A stretch of DNA of 29,138 bases, from contig JAUVKB010000004.1 in assembly GCA_030596405.1 (NCBI GenBank), positions 1 through 29,138 of the forward strand. Reading direction: 5' to 3'. Position numbers and translations under genes: made by a program. Position 1 is the stretch's first letter. Every line of letters starts with the position of its first letter. The notes beneath the pieces are model-generated. The model had not been told where the DNA came from. It worked only from the letters and a program-made list of their open reading frames with translations, and did not search any database. This document shows, piece after piece, positions 8,007 to 14,794 of the stretch. The stretch is from Deltaproteobacteria bacterium (GTDB lineage: Bacteria > Desulfobacterota > Desulfobacteria > Desulfobacterales > JAUVKB01).

Positions 8007-9541
8007 TAGTTTTTCAATTTTTCAATCTTATCCTTATCAATCTTATCAACCCGGTCAACCCGATCAATCTGGTTCTTTTTCCTTTCACAAACAATCCGGC
8101 TCTCTCCGGGAACCATTGCGGAATCGCCTTTGATTTTAACGTTAATACTGCGTCTTGTCTCAAGATCAAGAATCTCCTTGCGCTTCTTGTTCAGCAGATA
8201 ATCGGCTACCCTGTCCGGCACGATCCCTTCAACGTTTAAAATCCCGTCATTTAAGGTTTCCAGGCGAAGTTTGCGCAAAAAACCAAGGCCCATCATTTCT
8301 GTTGACGGCATCAGTCCTTTTCCCTTGCAATAGCTACAAGGTTCATATTGGCCATAATCGATAGATGGTCTGATCCGTTGTCTGGACATTTCCATCAGAC
8401 CGAACGTTGAAAGCCTTCCGACTTTTGTCCGGGCCTTGTCGCCCTTTAAACAGGCTTTTACAGCCTTTTCAACTTTCAACCTGTGCTTTGGATCTTTCAT
8501 ATCGATAAAATCGATTACAATAAGACCCCCTAAATCTCTTAATCTTAACTGACGGGCGATCTCTTCGGCAGCTTCAAGGTTGGTCTGCAATGCGGTCTGT
8601 TCGATAGACTCTTGCCTGGTTGCTTTTCCTGAGTTGACATCAACGGCAACCAGAGCTTCGGTCTGTTCTATAACTATGGAGCCACCCGAATTCAAATTAA
8701 CACGATTTTCAAATATAGATGCAATCTGGTCTTCAAGCTGGTGTTTTGTGAATATCGGCTTTGCGCCTTTGTAGAGTTTGACTATTTTAGTATGCTTGGG
8801 AGATATGATATGAATAAAGTCTTTAACTTCGTGGAAAACGTTTATGTCATCGACAAGTATTTCAGACACTTCCGGAGTAAAATAATCCCGTATCGATCTT
8901 AAGACAAGGTTTCTTTCCTTGTAGAGAAGCGCGGGCGCATCCTCCTTTGCCCCCTTGTTTGTAATGTTTTCCCATAATCTCAAAAGGTAGCTCAAATCTT
9001 TGGACAAAAGTGTTTTGGTGCTCTTTGCCCCAACAGTACGTACGATAATGCCGAATCCTTCAGGCAATTTTAATTTACTTACTATTTCTTTGAGACGATT
9101 TCTTTCATCTTCATTTTCTATTTTGCGGGAAATGCCGCGGTTTTTGCTCCCGGGCATCAAAACGACATACCTTCCGGGCAACGAGATATAGGTTGTAAGC
9201 ATGGCTCCCTTGTTCATAATAGGATCTTTTACGATCTGCACTAAAAGTTCCTGCCCACGCTTGACTATATTCTTTATAGAACGATCTCCTGAATGATTAT
9301 CCTGAAAATAGTCACTGTGTATTTCGTGCTTCTGCAAAAATCCATGCCGCTCTCCTCCATAATCTACAAACGCGGCCTGTAGTCCCGGCTCGATACGGTA
9401 TATAATCGCTTTATAGATATTGCCATGAGTAATTTCCCGTGCGGAACTTTCGATATGGAATTCTTCCAGTTTGCTGTCTTTTACCGTTGCAATCCTGCAC
9501 TCTCCAGGGTCAACAGCGTTAATAAGAATCTTGCTGCTCAT
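8006..9541 (-). CDS. rng: Ribonuclease G (RNase E/G family)
   Basis: Endoribonuclease for rRNA maturation and mRNA decay, 511 residues, so a short RNase G-type chain without the long RNase E scaffold tail. An N-terminal S1-like domain (about 35-125, starting ITHGNIYKAIIYRIEPGLQAA) precedes the catalytic DNase I-like region. That region has VAVDVNSGKATR (Asp about 301) and IVIDFIDMKDPKHR (Asp about 344), followed by the Zn-link CSYCKGKG (about 401). The last 25 or so residues are an Asp/Lys/Ile repeat-like tail (DRVDRVDKIDKDK) that I do not know from the family. ATG start with a GAGGGCG Shine-Dalgarno. Confidence 0.95.
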   Translation of the reverse strand: MSSKILINAVDPGECRIATVKDSKLEEFHIESSAREITHGNIYKAIIYRIEPGLQAAFVDYGGERHGFLQKHEIHSDYFQDNHSGDRSIKNIVKRGQELLVQIVKDPIMNKGAMLTTYISLPGRYVVLMPGSKNRGISRKIENEDERNRLKEIVSKLKLPEGFGIIVRTVGAKSTKTLLSKDLSYLLRLWENITNKGAKEDAPALLYKERNLVLRSIRDYFTPEVSEILVDDINVFHEVKDFIHIISPKHTKIVKLYKGAKPIFTKHQLEDQIASIFENRVNLNSGGSIVIEQTEALVAVDVNSGKATRQESIEQTALQTNLEAAEEIARQLRLRDLGGLIVIDFIDMKDPKHRLKVEKAVKACLKGDKARTKVGRLSTFGLMEMSRQRIRPSIDYGQYEPCSYCKGKGLMPSTEMMGLGFLRKLRLETLNDGILNVEGIVPDRVADYLLNKKRKEILDLETRRSINVKIKGDSAMVPGESRIVCERKKNQIDRVDRVDKIDKDKIEKLKN

Positions 9542-9847
9542 AAATTATTCGCCCTCGATTTACACTCCCCCTTTTTTTTAATATAATTCACGTTTAGTAT
9601 GTTTATATACGACATAACTTTTTGTTTGAATATGAAATTGTTACCTGCAAGTCAAACGATTTTTCCAGGAAGACGGGTATAAATTTGAAAGTAATTGCCA
9701 GCCTTGCTATTTGCATCATATTATGGCATGTGAAAACAATATTTAGGAACCGGATTTTAAATCCCTTTTTAACAGGATCAGCTATTAGTTATCAAAAAAT
9801 GTGAGGGAATACCAGAGATATCGTTAAAACGAGGTGAATATAAAAAA
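9542..9847. other. Divergent intergenic region rng/leuS
   Basis: 306 bp without a convincing gene. It must hold the rng promoter (minus) and the leuS promoter (plus). A plus-strand promoter-like element is listed separately. On the minus strand I see no hexamer pair good enough to call. A 60-codon TTG-initiated frame at 9622-9804 has no Shine-Dalgarno and crosses the proposed leuS promoter, so it is not called. No T-box-like structure was recognised. Confidence 0.6.
9695..9724 (+). promoter_or_regulatory. Candidate sigma70 promoter for leuS
   Basis: TTGCCA (9695-9700) and TATTAT (9719-9724) are separated by 18 bases, and each hexamer has one mismatch to consensus. Transcription would begin near 9731 and give a leader of about 117 bases before leuS. 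Based on reading the sequence only. Confidence 0.4.
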
Positions 9848-12439
9848 ATGGATGAAAGATATAATCCTGCGGCAATTGAATCAAAATGGCAATTATTTTG
9901 GGATAAGACAAATCTTTTTAAAGTCAGTGAAGAGACCGGTAAAAAAAAATATTATCTTCTCGAGATGTTCCCCTATCCATCCGGCAAGATACATATGGGG
10001 CATGTGCGGAATTATACCATAGGCGATGTGGCGGCAAGATACAAAAGGATGCAGGGGTATAATGTCCTCCATCCCATGGGCTGGGATGCCTTTGGAATGC
10101 CGGCGGAAAATGCCGCCATAGATAACAATACCCATCCGGCCAAGTGGACATATGAAAATATAGATGCCATGCGCATTCAGTTAAAACGGATGGGATTCAG
10201 CTATGACTGGGACAGGGAAATTTTTACCTGCAGGCCTGATTATTACCGATGGGAACAGTGGCTCTTTTTAAAAATGTTTGAAAAGGGTTTGGCCTACCGG
10301 AAGGAATCGTTCGTAAACTGGTGCAAAACCTGTCAGACGGTTCTTGCCAACGAACAGGTTGAAGCAGGTATGTGCTGGCGGTGCGGTAAAGAGGTGCAGC
10401 AGAAAAAGTTGTGGCAATGGTTTTTTCGTATAACCGATTACGCCGAGGATCTGCTTGTGCATTGCGATAAACTTCCAGGCTGGCCGGACAAGGTTGTCAC
10501 CATGCAGAAAAACTGGATCGGGAAAAGCATCGGCGCCGAAATCAGGTTCCCCGTCGAAAATTACGATACACACATATCTGTTTTTACAACCCGTCAGGAC
10601 ACGGTTTGCGGCGCTACCTTCATGTGCCTTGCCCCGGAACACCCGCTTGTTGCCGATCTTTCAAAAGGGACTAAACAAGAGCCGGATGTTGCAGAGTTTG
10701 TCAAACGTATATCCTTTCAGGACAGGTCTGCAAGGGCTGTAGAAAATTATGAGAAAGAAGGGGTTTTTACAGGAGCCTATTGTATTAATCCTTTAAACGG
10801 AAGGCGTATGCCTGTCTACAGTGCCAATTTTGCGCTTATGGAATACGGTACAGGCGCAGTAATGTCTGTGCCGGCGCACGACCAGAGGGATTTTGACTTT
10901 GCAAAAAAATACGGGCTGGACATTGTAGCCGTTGTCAAACCGTATGATGATGATCTCGACACCGCCGCAATGCCCGAGGCATTTACAGGTGACGGCATTA
11001 TGGTAAATTCAGGGCCCTTTGACGGCATGGATAATAAAAATGCGCTTGAAAAAATCGTTGCGTATCTTGAAGAAAAAAATATAGGAAAAAGAACGGTGAG
11101 TTACAGGTTAAGAGATTGGGGCATTTCAAGGCAGAGATACTGGGGGGCGCCTATTCCGATAATTCATTGTAAAAAGTGCGGCATAGTGCCCGTCCTGGAA
11201 AAGGATCTGCCGGTTATACTTCCAGAAGATGCTTCACTCCTTGAAGACGGTAAATCTCCGCTTCCGATGATCGATTATTTTGCAAGAACAACCTGTCCTA
11301 AATGCGGCAATAATGACGCCAAAAGAGAAACCGATACAATGGATACCTTTGTCGAGTCTTCCTGGTATTTTGAGCGATACTGCAGCCCTGATTGCAAGAC
11401 CGGAATATTTGACAAAGATGCCGTTGATTACTGGATGCCTGTTGATCAGTATATCGGCGGTGTTGAGCATGCGATCCTGCATCTTTTGTATTCCAGATAT
11501 TTTACGCGGGTTCTTAATGATATGGGTCTTGTCAAATATAAGGAACCGTTTACACATTTACTGACCCAGGGAATGGTTTGCAAAGAGACCGTCTCATGCT
11601 CGAAACATGGTTTTTTATTCCCTGAAGAAGTTAAATACGATGCAGATGGTCGTTTTTGTAAAAAGTGTGGCAAGGCGGTCCAGGTGGGCCGCGTTGAAAA
11701 AATGTCCAAATCAAAAAAGAACGTTATAGACCCCAATATACTCCTTGAAAAATACGGTGCAGATGTAATGAGGCTCTTTTGTCTTTTTGCTTCGCCGCCT
11801 GAAAGGGACCTGGAATGGAATGAACAGGGAGTTGAAGGGGGATACAGGTTTTTAAACCGTGTATGGCGTCTTGCAAGAGATTGTATGGATACGATAAAAA
11901 ATATTGAGCCCTTTAAAGGCAGTCCCGATAAGCTGAAGGGAGAAATTCGGGACATTTACAAAAAAACGCATCATACCATAAAAAAAGTTACAAATGATAT
12001 TGAAGACAGGTTCCATTTTAATACAGTCATAAGCGCTGTCATGGAACTTGTAAATAGCATGTACGGTATAAAGATGAAAGATACAACAGGTGATGCGGCC
12101 AGGGTGATGCGGTTTGCCATGGAAACAGTCGTACTCCTGTTGTCACCCATTATTCCTCACTTTTCCGAAGAACTATGGGAGATCCTCGGTCATGATACCA
12201 GCGTCTTTTTGGCAAAATGGCCATCATACAGAAAAGACGCTCTCTTAAAAGACGACCTGCTTATTGTGATTCAGGTAAACGGCAAACTTAGAAGCAGGTT
12301 CAGCGTGAAAACCGGCACGGAAGATATGGTCATCAAAGAGATGGCTCTTTTGGATGAACGGGTTAAAAAATTTATCGATAATAAACCTGTTAAAAAAGTG
12401 ATCGTCGTTAAAAAGAAACTGGTAAACATAGTGGTTTAA
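9848..12439 (+). CDS. leuS: Leucyl-tRNA synthetase
   Basis: Class I aminoacyl-tRNA synthetase that charges tRNA-Leu. 863 residues, normal for bacterial LeuS. The HIGH-type motif is HMGH (49-52, in YPSGKIHMGHVRNY) and the second active-site motif is KMSKS (618-622). Between them lie the CP1 editing domain (about 220-420, with TTRQDT and GTGAVMSVPAHDQRD) and several Cys pairs (CKTC, CWRC, CKKC, CPKC, and FCKKCGK just before KMSKS) that look like zinc ribbons. The anticodon-binding and C-terminal domains are complete. The ATG lies 11 bases after GAGGTG. lptE follows 18 bp downstream, a pairing common in proteobacteria. Confidence 0.98.
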   Translation: MDERYNPAAIESKWQLFWDKTNLFKVSEETGKKKYYLLEMFPYPSGKIHMGHVRNYTIGDVAARYKRMQGYNVLHPMGWDAFGMPAENAAIDNNTHPAKWTYENIDAMRIQLKRMGFSYDWDREIFTCRPDYYRWEQWLFLKMFEKGLAYRKESFVNWCKTCQTVLANEQVEAGMCWRCGKEVQQKKLWQWFFRITDYAEDLLVHCDKLPGWPDKVVTMQKNWIGKSIGAEIRFPVENYDTHISVFTTRQDTVCGATFMCLAPEHPLVADLSKGTKQEPDVAEFVKRISFQDRSARAVENYEKEGVFTGAYCINPLNGRRMPVYSANFALMEYGTGAVMSVPAHDQRDFDFAKKYGLDIVAVVKPYDDDLDTAAMPEAFTGDGIMVNSGPFDGMDNKNALEKIVAYLEEKNIGKRTVSYRLRDWGISRQRYWGAPIPIIHCKKCGIVPVLEKDLPVILPEDASLLEDGKSPLPMIDYFARTTCPKCGNNDAKRETDTMDTFVESSWYFERYCSPDCKTGIFDKDAVDYWMPVDQYIGGVEHAILHLLYSRYFTRVLNDMGLVKYKEPFTHLLTQGMVCKETVSCSKHGFLFPEEVKYDADGRFCKKCGKAVQVGRVEKMSKSKKNVIDPNILLEKYGADVMRLFCLFASPPERDLEWNEQGVEGGYRFLNRVWRLARDCMDTIKNIEPFKGSPDKLKGEIRDIYKKTHHTIKKVTNDIEDRFHFNTVISAVMELVNSMYGIKMKDTTGDAARVMRFAMETVVLLLSPIIPHFSEELWEILGHDTSVFLAKWPSYRKDALLKDDLLIVIQVNGKLRSRFSVKTGTEDMVIKEMALLDERVKKFIDNKPVKKVIVVKKKLVNIVV

Positions 12440-12457
12440 TCTGAAGCTTTTTTAATA

Positions 12458-12982
12458 ATGAGGGGTCTTTTGCTTTTTAAAACATATAGTTGGGCCATTG
12501 TTTTTGCGTGTCTATTTCTCTTGTCCTGCGGCTACAAATTTTCAGGCGGCGGGAACCTGCCCTCCGGTATCCGTAGCGTGTGCATTACCATCCTTGAAAA
12601 CCGGACAGCTGAAACCGGAGTGGAAAATATTATTACAAATGACCTGATCTATGAATTCACCAGGGCCGGCAATGTTGTTTTAACAGACAAGGACAAGGCA
12701 GACGCCATCCTTGCCGGTATTGTTAAATCTGTGCGGAGCGATACAATCTCACACAGAGGGACGCACACTTCCCTTGAAAGACGGGTTAAGGTTGTAGTTA
12801 ATTTAAAATTAACAGGTCAAGACGGCCGTGCAATATGGTCTGTAAAAGATATTTCTGAAAATGAGGATTATGTTGTTATGCCTGAAAAATCGGCAACTGA
12901 ACGAAACAAGAGGGATGCGATTTCAGAGCTTTCAAAAAGGCTTGCTGAAAATATTTATAACCGCCTGACCGACGCTTTTTAA
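12458..12982 (+). CDS. lptE: LPS-assembly lipoprotein LptE
   Basis: Outer-membrane lipoprotein that plugs LptD and helps insert lipopolysaccharide. 174 residues: a signal peptide with hydrophobic core WAIVFACLFL and lipobox LLSC (Cys about 24), then GYKFSGGGNLPSGIRSVCI and ENRTAETGVENIITNDLIYEFTRAG, the typical start of the LptE family beta/alpha fold. It ends in a helix (ELSKRLAENIYNRLTDAF), also typical. It lies 18 bp after leuS, as in E. coli, but holA does not follow. Sequence conservation in this family is low, so the context adds weight. Confidence 0.88.
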   Translation: MRGLLLFKTYSWAIVFACLFLLSCGYKFSGGGNLPSGIRSVCITILENRTAETGVENIITNDLIYEFTRAGNVVLTDKDKADAILAGIVKSVRSDTISHRGTHTSLERRVKVVVNLKLTGQDGRAIWSVKDISENEDYVVMPEKSATERNKRDAISELSKRLAENIYNRLTDAF

Positions 12983-12992
12983 TATCTACATT

Positions 12993-13031
12993 TAGTAGAG
13001 TCCAGAGGACTATGCCCTCTGGACCCTACTA
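12993..13031. repeat. Long inverted repeat between convergent lptE and adk
   Basis: A 16-bp stem with one A/C mismatch pairs 12993-13008 with 13016-13031 around a 7-base loop. The arms read TAGTAGAGTCCAGAGG and CCTCTGGACCCTACTA. It sits 10 bp after the lptE stop and 8 bp from the adk stop, so it could end transcription from both sides. However, no long T-run follows on either strand, so a dispersed palindromic repeat is an equally good explanation. Confidence 0.7.
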
Positions 13032-13039
13032 ATTTGCTG

Positions 13040-13714
13040 CTAAAGTTTTGAAACAAGTTCTGCCGTAACCTCTTCTACGCCAGGTTTACCATCCAATATA
13101 ATATATTTTATCGATCCCTCACCGGCTGCAAGATCCTTGAAATAGTATGCAGCGGCAAGTGTGCCGCTTTCAGTATCGTAGTAAATTGCATGGCGTTTGT
13201 TTATCGCTTCTTCATCCTGATCGTCAGACCTGGTCTTTAATTCACTTCCACAAACCCGGCACTTGTCCCCGTCCGGCTTGATAGCGTCTATATAGATATT
13301 GTTCGGATGATTGTTGTTAACTACACACAAGCGGCGGCCCATGATTCTATTTTTGGCTATTTCACGGTCAAGGAGTATCTCAACAACAATATCCAGCCCG
13401 ATACCTTCTTTTTTAAGAGCCTCATCCAGTTTTATCGACTGGTTCTTGTTTCTCGGAAAACCGTCAAGAAGCCAGCCGTTTTTACAATCATCCTGTTTAA
13501 GCCGGTCGAGTATCATAGGTATCGTAATCTCATCCGGTACCAAATCACCCCTGTCGATATATTCCTTGGCCATTGACCCGAGTTCAGTCCCATTTGATAT
13601 GTTATCACGAAAAATCGCACCTGATTCGATGTGGGGAGTATTGTATTTGTCTTTTAAAATAGCTCCCTGTGTGCCTTTACCGCTGCCGTTAGGACCAAAA
13701 AATAAAATATTCAT
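13040..13714 (-). CDS. adk: Adenylate kinase, sulfate-reducer metal-LID type
   Basis: Interconverts ATP + AMP and 2 ADP. 224 residues. The P-loop is GPNGSGKGTQ (7-16), followed by HIESGAIFRDNI in place of the usual HISTGDMLR. Then come GDLVPDEIT, GWLLDGFPRN (80-89) and GRRLC. The LID carries C130-x5-H136-x15-C152-x2-C155, a metal site described for Desulfovibrio gigas-type adenylate kinases, which can hold Zn, Co or Fe. The usual four-Cys zinc LID is absent. In sulfate reducers the enzyme recycles AMP made by sulfate activation. ATG start with GGAAGGG Shine-Dalgarno. It is convergent with lptE and apparently monocistronic. Confidence 0.95.
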   Translation of the reverse strand: MNILFFGPNGSGKGTQGAILKDKYNTPHIESGAIFRDNISNGTELGSMAKEYIDRGDLVPDEITIPMILDRLKQDDCKNGWLLDGFPRNKNQSIKLDEALKKEGIGLDIVVEILLDREIAKNRIMGRRLCVVNNNHPNNIYIDAIKPDGDKCRVCGSELKTRSDDQDEEAINKRHAIYYDTESGTLAAAYYFKDLAAGEGSIKYIILDGKPGVEEVTAELVSKL

Positions 13715-13923
13715 TTACCCTTCCTTTCTAAAATATGTTTTAATTTCCGATAGTTATAACATAAGACATTTATCTTTTAACAATATTTAATGTTACAAAT
13801 CTATAACAAACAAAAAAACTAATAATATTTAACGGTTCTTTATAGAATCAGTTCCATTTTGTCAAGAGCCAGAACTTGTTGTATCAGGGCAATCGCATAT
13901 CTTTTAAGAAATAGATGTTGTTA

Positions 13924-13932
13924 TGGTATAAT
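13924..13932 (+). promoter_or_regulatory. Extended -10 promoter-like element
   Basis: TGGTATAAT is a perfect extended -10 (TGnTATAAT), followed about 30 bases later by a terminator-like hairpin. No good -35 lies upstream (TTAAGA at 17-bp spacing). It could start a very short RNA. Confidence 0.35.
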
Positions 13933-13962
13933 ATAATTAAGGTCTATAGCAGTTTTCAAAAT

Positions 13963-13987
13963 AACGTTCCGATTACGGACGTTTTTT
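13963..13987 (+). terminator. Intrinsic terminator-like hairpin
   Basis: AACGT-(T bulge)-CCG pairs with CGG-ACGTT across an ATTA loop (13963-13971 with 13976-13983), followed by a run of T to 13987. The shape is a typical rho-independent terminator. No upstream plus-strand gene needs it, so it may end a small RNA begun at the element near 13927. Confidence 0.5.
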
Positions 13988-13999
13988 GATTTGTTTTGA

Positions 14000-14011
14000 G
14001 TTATTAATAAC
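14000..14011. promoter_or_regulatory. Perfect 12-bp palindrome upstream of the pab promoter
   Basis: GTTATTAATAAC is fully self-complementary and lies 24 bp upstream of the -35 of the pabA promoter, a position suited to an operator or activator site. Chance occurrence in A/T-rich DNA is possible. Confidence 0.3.
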
Positions 14012-14034
14012 GTAAAAAAATTGTCATATTCCTC

Positions 14035-14063
14035 TTGACCTGAGAAAAAGTTCTGGATAAAAT
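14035..14063 (+). promoter_or_regulatory. Sigma70-type promoter for the pab operon
   Basis: TTGACC (14035-14040), exactly 17 bases, then TAAAAT (14058-14063), each one mismatch from consensus. Transcription would begin near 14070, giving a leader of about 107 bases that contains the small ORF and hairpin ahead of pabA. Confidence 0.6.
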
Positions 14064-14096
14064 ATTTTAAAAAATTTAAGAATATTAATTTGAGTT

Positions 14097-14180
14097 ATGC
14101 AACAGGCAAAAGCCACCCAGACTCATCTGTGGGTGGCTTTTCTATTTGGGTGGCTTTTGTATTTATGGGGTGTGTTTTGA
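14097..14180 (+). CDS. Candidate 27-residue leader peptide with three Trp codons
   Basis: An ATG-initiated frame of 27 codons plus stop in the pabA leader. It starts MQQAKATQTH and continues with a hydrophobic, aromatic stretch ending YLWGVF. TGG (Trp) codons fall at 14130, 14151 and 14166. The TGA stop (14178-14180) overlaps the pabA TTG start (14177-14179), so a terminating ribosome would sit on the pabA start. No strong Shine-Dalgarno precedes the ATG, which is the main argument against it. It could be a regulatory leader peptide, a tiny membrane peptide, or a chance frame. Confidence 0.35.
   Translation: MQQAKATQTHLWVAFLFGWLLYLWGVF
14108..14158 (+). promoter_or_regulatory. Candidate attenuator: hairpin with duplicated right arm
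   Basis: The left arm AAAAGCCACCC (14108-14118) pairs perfectly over 11 bp with GGGTGGCTTTT at 14131-14141. The identical 11-mer recurs at 14148-14158, so two alternative stems are possible. The first is followed by TTTTCTATTT, like an intrinsic terminator. The pabA Shine-Dalgarno region (GGGTG at 14168-14172) can pair with CACCC of the same left arm. The element lies inside the pab leader and overlaps the Trp-containing small ORF. Confidence 0.5.
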
Positions 14181-14794
14181 CAAAACTGCTCGTCATAGAT
14201 AATTACGATTCCTTTACTTATAATCTGGTACAAATGTTTATGCATTATGACCTTTTTATAGAAGTGCATCGAAACGACACGATCTCTATCGATCAGGTTT
14301 TAAAATTAAATCCGGACTATATACTGATCAGCCCCGGCCCGAAAGATCCTGCAAACGCGGGAATCTCGATCCCGATTATTAAAGCCTTTTATAAAAAAAT
14401 CCCTATTTTCGGCGTATGCCTCGGCATGCAATGTATTAACGAGGCATTTGGAGGAAGCACCGTAAGGGCTCCGGCGCCTATGCATGGAAAAACAAGTATA
14501 ATTTCACATGATCATCAGGACATATTCAAAAAAATTCCCTCACCTTTTTCCGCTGCCCGTTATCACTCCCTGATGGTAAAACTCGACCCGGACAGACTCG
14601 TTGTGACTGCCCGCAGTTCTGACGGTGTAATTATGGGATTGTCTCACCCTGTGTTTCCTCTTTCCGGCGTTCAGTTTCATCCTGAAAGTTTTCTTACGGA
14701 AAACGGTTTTTTGGTTGTTGAAAACTTTCTCAAGCTCGGCCCTTTATTATTTGCGGAAGATAGTCGAACGCAGAAAATAGTCAAACATGGATGA
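14177..14794 (+). CDS. pabA: Aminodeoxychorismate/anthranilate synthase glutamine amidotransferase subunit
   Basis: Class I glutaminase that supplies ammonia to the chorismate-using partner. 205 residues from the TTG at 14177. The chain opens TKLLVIDNYDSFTYNLVQ, with the nucleophile in GVCLGMQC (Cys about 81) and the His-Glu pair in QFHPESFLT. The TTG start is chosen because GGGGTG precedes it by 6 bases and the family begins at LLVIDNYDSF. An upstream in-frame TTG at 14090 would add 29 residues encoded by the leader hairpin and is unlikely. It overlaps pabBC by 8 bp (ATGGATGA). The next gene is PabB-type, so PabA is preferred over TrpG, though it could serve both pathways. Confidence 0.93.
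   Translation: MTKLLVIDNYDSFTYNLVQMFMHYDLFIEVHRNDTISIDQVLKLNPDYILISPGPKDPANAGISIPIIKAFYKKIPIFGVCLGMQCINEAFGGSTVRAPAPMHGKTSIISHDHQDIFKKIPSPFSAARYHSLMVKLDPDRLVVTARSSDGVIMGLSHPVFPLSGVQFHPESFLTENGFLVVENFLKLGPLLFAEDSRTQKIVKHG

Larger units (their letters stand above)
13715..14096. other. Non-coding region between adk and pabA
   Basis: About 380 bp, A/T-rich, with no supported protein gene. Listed separately within it are an extended -10 element (13924-13932), a hairpin with T-run (13963-13987), a 12-bp palindrome (14000-14011) and a sigma70-type promoter (14035-14063). The adk promoter should read leftward from roughly 13740-13800, but no hexamer pair there is good enough to call. Confidence 0.6.

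Noticed and set aside
9622..9804. 60-codon frame in the rng/leuS gap with a hydrophobic stretch
   Set aside because: TTG start with no Shine-Dalgarno, and it overlaps the proposed leuS promoter. I see no positive evidence of coding.
9725..9847. T-box or other riboswitch in the leuS leader
   Set aside because: The predicted leader is only about 117 bases and I see no T-box-like conserved sequence or terminator.
14090..14176. N-terminal extension of pabA from an upstream TTG
   Set aside because: It would add 29 residues encoded by the hairpin region. The family N-terminus and a good Shine-Dalgarno support the TTG at 14177.
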